From: Clostridiales bacterium UBA5446
GTDB lineage: Bacteria > Bacillota > Clostridia > Oscillospirales > Oscillospiraceae
DNA: 10,363 nt
Reading direction: 5' to 3'
Assembly (NCBI GenBank): GCA_002427465.1
Contig: DIRC01000051.1
Span: 6,447-16,809 of the forward strand
Shown here: positions 6,424-10,363 of the stretch, piece after piece
Layout of the letters: every line of letters starts with the position of its first letter
How positions within the stretch are numbered: the first letter of the stretch is position 1
Notes under the pieces: model-generated
What the model was told of the DNA's origin: nothing
What the model saw: only the letters and a program-made list of their open reading frames with translations
The model's database searches: none
Made by a program: the position numbers and the translations under genes

Positions 6424-6954
6424 ATGAAGGATGCCGACAAGACGCTGTGGGGAAAATGCGTGGCTTTTCACGGGCATGTATGCGGCGGGCTGGCTATAGG
6501 CTATCAGGCCGGACTCTACGCGATTGAGCTTCTGGGCCTTGAGCGGGCCGAAGACGAGGAGGTGGTCTGCATCACGGAGAACGACGCCTGCGGCGTGGAC
6601 GCCATTCAGGTGATGCTGGGCTGCACGATCGGAAAGGGCAACCTGCTGATAAAGCTGCGGGGCAAGCAGGCGTTCAGCTTTTATAACCGCAAATCCGGCA
6701 AGGCCGTGCGCCTGGTGCTGCGGGACACGCCGGAGATCAGCCGGGAGCAGCGCCGGGAGATCATGATGCAGGGCGACTATCACGATTTCTTCGATGTGAA
6801 GGAAGCCGTGGATACGCTGCCTGAAATGGCGCGGATTTTCAAATCTTATACCTGCGCCCGCTGCGGGGAGCTGACGGCTGAAAGCCACACCCGTCTTTAT
6901 AACGGCGAATATCTCTGCACGGATTGCCTGCCCCAGTATAGACGATTTCTATAA
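6424..6954 (+). CDS. FmdE-family protein with C-terminal four-Cys zinc-ribbon-like motif
   Basis: This 176-residue protein belongs to the family named after formylmethanofuran dehydrogenase subunit E, found widely in bacteria that make no methane, where its role is poorly defined. The signature FHGHVCGGLAIGYQAG (residues 15-30) supplies His16, His18 and Cys20, and ENDACGVDAIQVMLGCTIGKG (52-72) holds Cys56 and Cys67; these are the metal-binding positions expected for the family. A C-terminal pair of CxxC motifs, Cys144/Cys147 and Cys165/Cys168, forms a probable zinc ribbon. The start at 6424 has AGGGAG (6411-6416) seven bases before it; the in-frame ATG at 6394 overlaps the probable -10 element and lacks a ribosome binding site. 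No other formylmethanofuran or molybdenum-enzyme gene is nearby, so it should not be read as evidence of methanogenesis. It appears to be transcribed alone, between the operon terminator and the kinase promoter. Confidence 0.85.
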   Translation: MKDADKTLWGKCVAFHGHVCGGLAIGYQAGLYAIELLGLERAEDEEVVCITENDACGVDAIQVMLGCTIGKGNLLIKLRGKQAFSFYNRKSGKAVRLVLRDTPEISREQRREIMMQGDYHDFFDVKEAVDTLPEMARIFKSYTCARCGELTAESHTRLYNGEYLCTDCLPQYRRFL

Positions 6955-6993
6955 AACGGCGGCGAATTAACAAAAAAAGCTTGCGTTTTATTG

Positions 6994-7022
6994 TTGCCTC
7001 TAAGATGAAATGGTGCTACAAT
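6994..7022 (+). promoter_or_regulatory. Extended -10 promoter of the pyridoxamine kinase gene
   Basis: TTGCCT (6994-6999) and TACAAT (7017-7022) are separated by exactly 17 bases, and TGC directly before the -10 gives the extended TGn motif (7014-7016). Transcription should begin about seven bases after the -10, that is around 7028-7030, at or next to the ATG at 7030. Confidence 0.7.
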
Positions 7023-7029
7023 TATCGGC

Positions 7030-7899
7030 ATGAAAAATACAAATGAGCCGTTAAAAAGAATTGCTGCCATACACGACCTGTCCGGGCTGGGCAAATGTTC
7101 GCTTACGGTGGCCCTGCCCATCGTATCCGCCTCCGGCGTAGAATGCGCCTGCATCCCCACCGCCCTGCTGTCTACCCACACCGGGGAATTCACCGGGTGG
7201 ACCCTGCACGACCTTTCCGGGGAAATGCTCCCGATTGCGGAGCACTGGCGGAGCGTGGGCGCCAGGTTCGACGGGATATATTCGGGCTATCTGGCGTCTC
7301 CGGAACAGGAATTTCTGCTGGAACGCATCATTGACCTGATAGCCGACGGGGACACGATGGTAATCGTCGATCCGGCCATGGCGGATAATGGGGAATATTA
7401 TATAAACTTTGATTTCCGGATGTGCGAGGCGTTCCGGCGCCTGTGCACCCGGGCGCATATCATTACGCCGAATGTGACAGAGGCGGCGTTTCTTTCCGGG
7501 CTGCCGTATAAAACGGCTCCTCACGACATGGCGTATATAGATAGCCTGTTCGATGGGCTGGCGCCCCTCGGGCCGGAGATTATCGCGATTACGGGGGTTC
7601 GGCCCTCGGCGCGCGAGATCGGCATGGTGGTTCGGGACCGGCGGACGGGGAACGAGTATTCCGCCATGCGGCCGGCGCGAAACGGCGTGTTTTTCGGAAC
7701 GGGAGATATTTTTGCCTCCGCTTTTTCGGCGCTGATTATTCGGGGCGCCGGGGTTGAGGCAGCCCTTGGTGCGGCCTCCGCGCTGGTGGGGGAAAGCGTT
7801 GAGCGGACGCTTGCAAGGGGCACGCCGCGGCGTTTCGGGGTGGATTTCGAGGGCGCTCTGCCCGCGTATATGGATAAAGTCCGGGAAATATTCAAATAA
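7030..7899 (+). CDS. Pyridoxamine/pyridoxal kinase (PfkB-type)
   Basis: This 289-residue cytoplasmic kinase of the ribokinase/PfkB superfamily most resembles bacterial pyridoxamine kinases, which phosphorylate B6 vitamers in the salvage route to pyridoxal phosphate. Near the N terminus is KRIAAIHDLSGLGKCSLTVA (residues 9-28), the usual opening of this family. VDPAMADNGEYY (113-124) and ITPNVTEA (145-152) form the substrate and nucleotide face, and FFGTGDIFASAF (221-232) holds the catalytic Asp226 and anion hole. The length is normal. The eight residues before Lys9 are a small extension. The start at 7030 has no ribosome binding site, but the promoter at 6994-7022 places the transcription start at the ATG, so a leaderless mRNA fits best. 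A strong terminator follows directly. Pyridoxal phosphate supply fits an amino-acid-degrading lifestyle, though no direct link to the neighbouring operon is shown. Confidence 0.88.
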   Translation: MKNTNEPLKRIAAIHDLSGLGKCSLTVALPIVSASGVECACIPTALLSTHTGEFTGWTLHDLSGEMLPIAEHWRSVGARFDGIYSGYLASPEQEFLLERIIDLIADGDTMVIVDPAMADNGEYYINFDFRMCEAFRRLCTRAHIITPNVTEAAFLSGLPYKTAPHDMAYIDSLFDGLAPLGPEIIAITGVRPSAREIGMVVRDRRTGNEYSAMRPARNGVFFGTGDIFASAFSALIIRGAGVEAALGAASALVGESVERTLARGTPRRFGVDFEGALPAYMDKVREIFK

Positions 7900-7931
7900 A
7901 GAGAGCAGGCCAATCCGGCCTGCTCTCTTTT
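7900..7931. terminator. Strong intrinsic terminator after the kinase, possibly bidirectional
   Basis: A perfect 12-bp stem, AGAGAGCAGGCC (7900-7911) with GGCCTGCTCTCT (7917-7928), closes the loop AATCC and runs into a T-rich tail. It begins right after the kinase stop codon. On the minus strand the stem is followed by TTTATTTG, so it could also stop transcripts from the right, although no minus-strand gene is seen there. Confidence 0.92.
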
Positions 7932-7947
7932 AATATCCGTCCTTTAT

Positions 7948-7961
7948 CGCGGCATGGGGCG
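7948..7961. repeat. Left copy of a 14-bp direct repeat (half of the terminal hairpin)
   Basis: CGCGGCATGGGGCG here is identical to 10350-10363, where it is most of the right half of a perfect hairpin. Here no complementary left arm is present, but the copy is followed by CTTTT, as the tail of a terminator would be. It looks like the right half of a terminator left behind, and together with the other copy it brackets the regulator-flavoprotein pair. Confidence 0.6.
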
Positions 7962-8029
7962 CTTTTCCACGGGTAAAATGGTTCCAGGAATGCTCCGGGC
8001 CGCGGCCGTTACAAAAGCAACACGATGTC

Positions 8030-8067
8030 TCATGTTTTCTTATAAGCATTGTCAGGGGAAAACATGA
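8030..8067. promoter_or_regulatory. Inverted repeat, probable operator of the TetR-type regulator
   Basis: TCATGTTTTC (8030-8039) and GAAAACATGA (8058-8067) form a perfect 10-bp inverted repeat separated by 18 bases. The repeat straddles the -35 element (8049-8054), and its right arm fills much of the -35/-10 spacer of the promoter reading into the regulator gene. That placement is typical of autorepression by TetR-family proteins. The 18-base gap is wider than many TetR operators, so two half sites or two dimers are possible. Confidence 0.6.
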
Positions 8068-8077
8068 CTGTTATATT
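8049..8077 (+). promoter_or_regulatory. Promoter of the regulator-flavoprotein pair
   Basis: TTGTCA (8049-8054) and TATATT (8072-8077) each match the sigma-70-type consensus at five of six positions and are separated by the ideal 17 bases. Transcription would begin near 8084. This rules out the upstream ATG at 8064 as start codon for the main transcript and favours a regulator start at 8115 or 8130. Confidence 0.65.
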
Positions 8078-8129
8078 ATTATCAGTGTTGCATTCCGATA
8101 AATCGAACAGGTTTATGGGGTATAGGAAG

Positions 8130-8678
8130 ATGATTAATCACAATGACGAATTTATACGGCAATGCCTTTTCGAAGCGCTACATGACCTGATGCAGGAAAG
8201 TGACTTTGACGACATTACGGTTGACCGCATTGTCAAGCGTGCCCATGTAAGCCGCCCGACCTTCTATCGCCGGTACAGGGACAAGGACGACCTTCTCAAC
8301 TCCAGCTATGAAAAGATTTTGGAGGATACTCTGTTCAAGGTGTACAGCGGCGTAAGCTGGCGGGATGCCGTCACCATGATTTATCAGGTCATCGGCGAGC
8401 ACGCACCCTTTTTCCACAACGCCTTCCGCTCAAAAAGCGAACGCTCCCTGCGCCGTTTCATTTTTGAACGGACACTCCGGCTTGAATCGGAAATCCTCAA
8501 GGATCACGGTGTCGACATCGACGATCCGAATGTGCAGTACCGGCTCCGGGCGTATGTCGCGGGCGGCCTTGAGCTGACTGTCCTTTGGGTTAAGGAGAAT
8601 GCCGTGTTCCCGGTTCAGGACCTTGTGGATATTCTTGTGGAAATCGTGCCCCGGGGATTCGAGCAGTATTTTGTCTGA
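8130..8678 (+). CDS. TetR/AcrR-family transcriptional regulator
   Basis: This 182-residue protein is a one-component repressor with an N-terminal TetR helix-turn-helix and a C-terminal ligand-binding and dimerisation domain. The DNA-binding part is clear: FDDITVDRIVKRAHVSRPTF (residues 26-45) followed by YRRYRDKDDLL (46-56), close to the consensus of the family. The C-terminal half, including AYVAGGLELTVLWVKE, is variable as expected and does not reveal the ligand. The start is uncertain. ATG 8130 gives the usual short lead into helix 1 and lies downstream of the probable transcription start, though its purine-rich site is close. ATG 8064 (204 residues) has a better-placed AGGGG but sits inside the promoter and would add an unusual leader. 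An inverted repeat over the promoter suggests autoregulation. The flavoprotein gene follows by 53 bases with no terminator, so it is the probable target. Confidence 0.88.
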   Translation: MINHNDEFIRQCLFEALHDLMQESDFDDITVDRIVKRAHVSRPTFYRRYRDKDDLLNSSYEKILEDTLFKVYSGVSWRDAVTMIYQVIGEHAPFFHNAFRSKSERSLRRFIFERTLRLESEILKDHGVDIDDPNVQYRLRAYVAGGLELTVLWVKENAVFPVQDLVDILVEIVPRGFEQYFV

Positions 8679-8731
8679 CCGGAATGCGAACAGATCACGC
8701 GCAGAAAGACACAACAAGAAGGGAGATAATT

Positions 8732-10318
8732 ATGACTCACGACATTTCCCGCAGGCATTTCCTGAAAGCCGCCGCCGCAGGCGCGCTCGGCGTTGCAGCC
8801 CTTGGCCTTTCCGGATGCGGTGCCGCCGCCCCGGCAGAGAGTACCGCCAACCCCGCGCCCATTCCCGATGCCTGGGACCTGGAGACCGACGTACTGATCA
8901 TCGGAGGGGGAGGAACCGGCGTCGCGGCTGCGGTCGAGGCGGCGGAATCCGGCGCCAGGACGCTGGTCATTGAAAAGACGAGCATCATGGGCGGTTCCAC
9001 CATCATGTCCGGCGGCATGATGATGGCCGCGGGTACCCATTGGCAGCAGGAGCTTGCCGACTGCGGCGACGACACCGCGGAGGATCTTTATCAATACTAT
9101 ATGGGCTGCTACGGCGAGGTTGCCGATCCCGAGCTTGTCAAGGACATGGCCTATTCAAGCGCCGACGAGATTGCCTGGGCCGAAGACTGCGGCATTCAGT
9201 ATGTCACTTGCTTTGCAGTGAAGGACGTGCCGGGCTACAGCCAGTACATCAAGCCGCGCATCCATCTTCCCGGGGACGGCACAACGGGAACCGCTGGAAT
9301 CCCCGGGCTGGGCTGGCTGCATGTGAACCCGATCTGGGCCAGGGCCGAGGCGGCCGGAGCCGAAATAAAGTTAAACTGTCCGGCCGCCGGCCTTATTGTT
9401 GACGGAAACGGGGCTGTCATAGGAGCGGAGGCCGATGACAACGGCACAAGGATTATGATCAAGGCCAACAGGGGCGTCGTCCTGGCGACCTCCGGCTTCG
9501 ATCATAACGAGGAGATGGCGAAGGCCCTTTCGTCCAGCCAGTACGTTGCGCTGACCAGCGCAAACGGCAGCCTTGTGGGCTCCGCCGTAGGCAATACCGG
9601 AGACGGCATCAGAATGGGGATGGCAGTCGGTGCGGGCCTGGCGGGGATCGGCGGCGCGCTGAACGTTTCGCTAAACGGCAACATCGGCCGCGATCCGACC
9701 AGCAATTTGGGCGGACCGACTACGGGAATCACCGTCAACAAATATGGCCAGCGGTTTGTGAATGAATGGACACAGTACGGCTATTATATGCGCGCATGCT
9801 TCTCGCAGGACGGGCATATCTGCTATACCGTCACCGATCAAAACGCCGTGGATCGCGAAGGCGGCCTTGCCATGGGCTTTTCCACGGATGATTTGAGCGC
9901 GGAGGTTGCGTCCGGGGCGGTCATCAAGGCCGATACGATCGCCGAACTGGCGCAGGCGGCGGGAATTGACGCGCAGGGGCTTCAGCAGACGCTGGACACC
10001 TGGAATGCCGACGCTGCAAACGGCGTCGATCAGGCGTTCGGGAAAACCGAGGGATGCAATCCGATTGAAACCGGCCCGTTCTACGCTGCCCGGGTTCTCA
10101 CATACAATCTGGGCTCCCTTGGCGGCCTCAAAATCAATCTCGACGCCCAGGTCTGCCGGTTTGACGGCACGCCCATCGAGCGCCTCTTCGCGGGCGGGCT
10201 TTGCACCGGAGGCTGGTGTGGTACATTTTATCCTGGCTCCGGTACTGCGGTGATGAGCACAGTGCATTGGGGCCGCAAGGCGGGCAGGAATGCCGCCGCC
10301 CAGCAGTCCTGGAGCTGA
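8732..10318 (+). CDS. Tat-exported FAD-dependent oxidoreductase lipoprotein (fumarate reductase/ketosteroid dehydrogenase fold)
   Basis: This 528-residue flavoprotein should act outside the membrane, reducing or desaturating an organic substrate. The N terminus has a complete twin-arginine motif SRRHFLK (residues 6-12), a hydrophobic stretch and a lipobox LSGC, so the mature protein would be anchored through Cys29. The FAD domain begins at TDVLIIGGGGTGVAAAVEA with GxGxxG at Gly58-Gly63 and Glu81 for the ribose; KYGQRFVNE (338-345) and LFAGGLCTGG (485-494) are family segments. Fumarate reductases carry an Arg eight residues after the RF-NE arginine, a His before the C-terminal GG, and an Arg near the end. 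Here these are Tyr349, no His (TYNLGSLGG) and Tyr500-Pro-Gly-Ser-Gly504, a pattern like 3-ketosteroid dehydrogenases. There is no FMN-binding or haem domain, so its electron partner is unknown. The start at 8732 follows AAGGGAG by six bases. The substrate is unknown; the TetR-type gene just upstream suggests induction by it. Confidence 0.88.
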   Translation: MTHDISRRHFLKAAAAGALGVAALGLSGCGAAAPAESTANPAPIPDAWDLETDVLIIGGGGTGVAAAVEAAESGARTLVIEKTSIMGGSTIMSGGMMMAAGTHWQQELADCGDDTAEDLYQYYMGCYGEVADPELVKDMAYSSADEIAWAEDCGIQYVTCFAVKDVPGYSQYIKPRIHLPGDGTTGTAGIPGLGWLHVNPIWARAEAAGAEIKLNCPAAGLIVDGNGAVIGAEADDNGTRIMIKANRGVVLATSGFDHNEEMAKALSSSQYVALTSANGSLVGSAVGNTGDGIRMGMAVGAGLAGIGGALNVSLNGNIGRDPTSNLGGPTTGITVNKYGQRFVNEWTQYGYYMRACFSQDGHICYTVTDQNAVDREGGLAMGFSTDDLSAEVASGAVIKADTIAELAQAAGIDAQGLQQTLDTWNADAANGVDQAFGKTEGCNPIETGPFYAARVLTYNLGSLGGLKINLDAQVCRFDGTPIERLFAGGLCTGGWCGTFYPGSGTAVMSTVHWGRKAGRNAAAQQSWS

Positions 10319-10339
10319 CCGGTTCCGGAAATCAACAAG

Positions 10340-10363
10340 CGCCCCATGCCGCGGCATGGGGCG
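10340..10363 (+). terminator. Perfect palindromic hairpin after the flavoprotein gene, cut by the right window edge
   Basis: CGCCCCATGCCG (10340-10351) is followed by its exact reverse complement CGGCATGGGGCG (10352-10363). It starts 22 bases after the flavoprotein stop codon and the sequence ends with the stem, so the expected T tract cannot be seen. A partial copy at 7948 continues with CTTTT, which supports a terminator here. The G10339 before the stem would pair with a C just outside the window. Confidence 0.7.
10350..10363. repeat. Right copy of the 14-bp direct repeat
   Basis: This is identical to 7948-7961 (CGCGGCATGGGGCG). Here it forms part of an intact hairpin, while the left copy is an orphan half. 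The two copies bracket the regulator gene and the flavoprotein gene. Confidence 0.6.

Noticed and set aside
6424..6954. Methanogenesis or formylmethanofuran metabolism
   Set aside because: The FmdE family is widespread in non-methanogenic bacteria and no other subunit or C1 gene is in the window.
7998..8007. GGCCGCGGCC palindrome between the kinase terminator and the regulator promoter
   Set aside because: Ten bases of pure GC palindrome in a GC-rich genome is weak evidence, and it has no T tract or promoter overlap to suggest a role.
8064..8129. ATG 8064 as start of the TetR-type regulator
   Set aside because: It has an AGGGG nearby but lies between the -35 and -10 of a good promoter and adds a leader not typical of the family; kept as an alternative only.
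8732..10318. Annotation as plain fumarate reductase flavoprotein
   Set aside because: The fold fits, but the carboxylate-binding Arg and His residues expected for fumarate reduction are replaced at all three positions checked by eye.
1..10363. CRISPR array, tRNA/rRNA genes, transposase or phage genes
   Set aside because: No regularly spaced repeats, no tRNA-like cloverleaf sequence, and no mobile-element protein motifs were seen on either strand.

Overview
The window reads as a protein-coding stretch of a GC-rich (impression: high 50s %, not computed) anaerobic bacterium. The best guess is a Gram-positive amino-acid- or organic-acid-fermenting member of the Clostridia. That guess rests on a ferredoxin-dependent 2-oxoacid oxidoreductase, strong AGGAGG-type ribosome binding sites, hairpin-plus-U-tract terminators, a FldA/HadA-like CoA-transferase, and a Tat-exported flavoprotein with a lipobox. 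No marker here fixes the species. All convincing genes lie on the + strand.

Region 1 (1-6332) looks like one catabolic operon ending at a strong terminator at 6298-6332. It starts with the alpha (cut by the left edge), beta and gamma subunits of a VorB-type 2-oxoacid:ferredoxin oxidoreductase. Next come a pair of strong hairpins (2164-2214), a sodium:solute symporter, a decayed D-2-hydroxyacid dehydrogenase remnant (3694-3933), a family III CoA-transferase, and an intact D-2-hydroxyacid dehydrogenase. As a working model, a 2-oxo acid (branched-chain or aryl) is split between two branches. The oxidative branch (VOR) gives acyl-CoA, CO2 and reduced ferredoxin. The reductive branch uses the dehydrogenase to make an (R)-2-hydroxy acid and the CoA-transferase to activate it, as in Stickland-type leucine or aromatic amino acid fermentation. 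The dehydratase and activator that would complete the reductive branch are not in the window.

Region 2 (6333-7931) holds two single genes. The first is an FmdE-family protein with a C-terminal four-Cys zinc-ribbon-like motif, preceded by two copies of an 8-bp palindrome. The second is a PfkB-type pyridoxamine/pyridoxal kinase whose good extended -10 promoter sits so close to the ATG that the mRNA should be leaderless; it ends in a strong terminator (7900-7931).

Region 3 (7932-10363) is a regulator-effector pair. A TetR-type repressor gene with a 10-bp inverted repeat overlapping its promoter is followed by a Tat/lipobox-bearing FAD oxidoreductase. The flavoprotein lacks the usual fumarate-reductase active-site residues and instead shows a Tyr...Tyr-x3-Gly pattern like 3-ketosteroid dehydrogenases. 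The pair is flanked by a 14-bp direct repeat that is half of the terminal hairpin, which hints at a recombination or insertion boundary.

The observations most worth following up are the internally deleted dehydrogenase remnant, the active-site signature of the exported flavoprotein, and the combined oxidative/reductive 2-oxoacid operon. No tRNA, rRNA, CRISPR array or transposase was seen.
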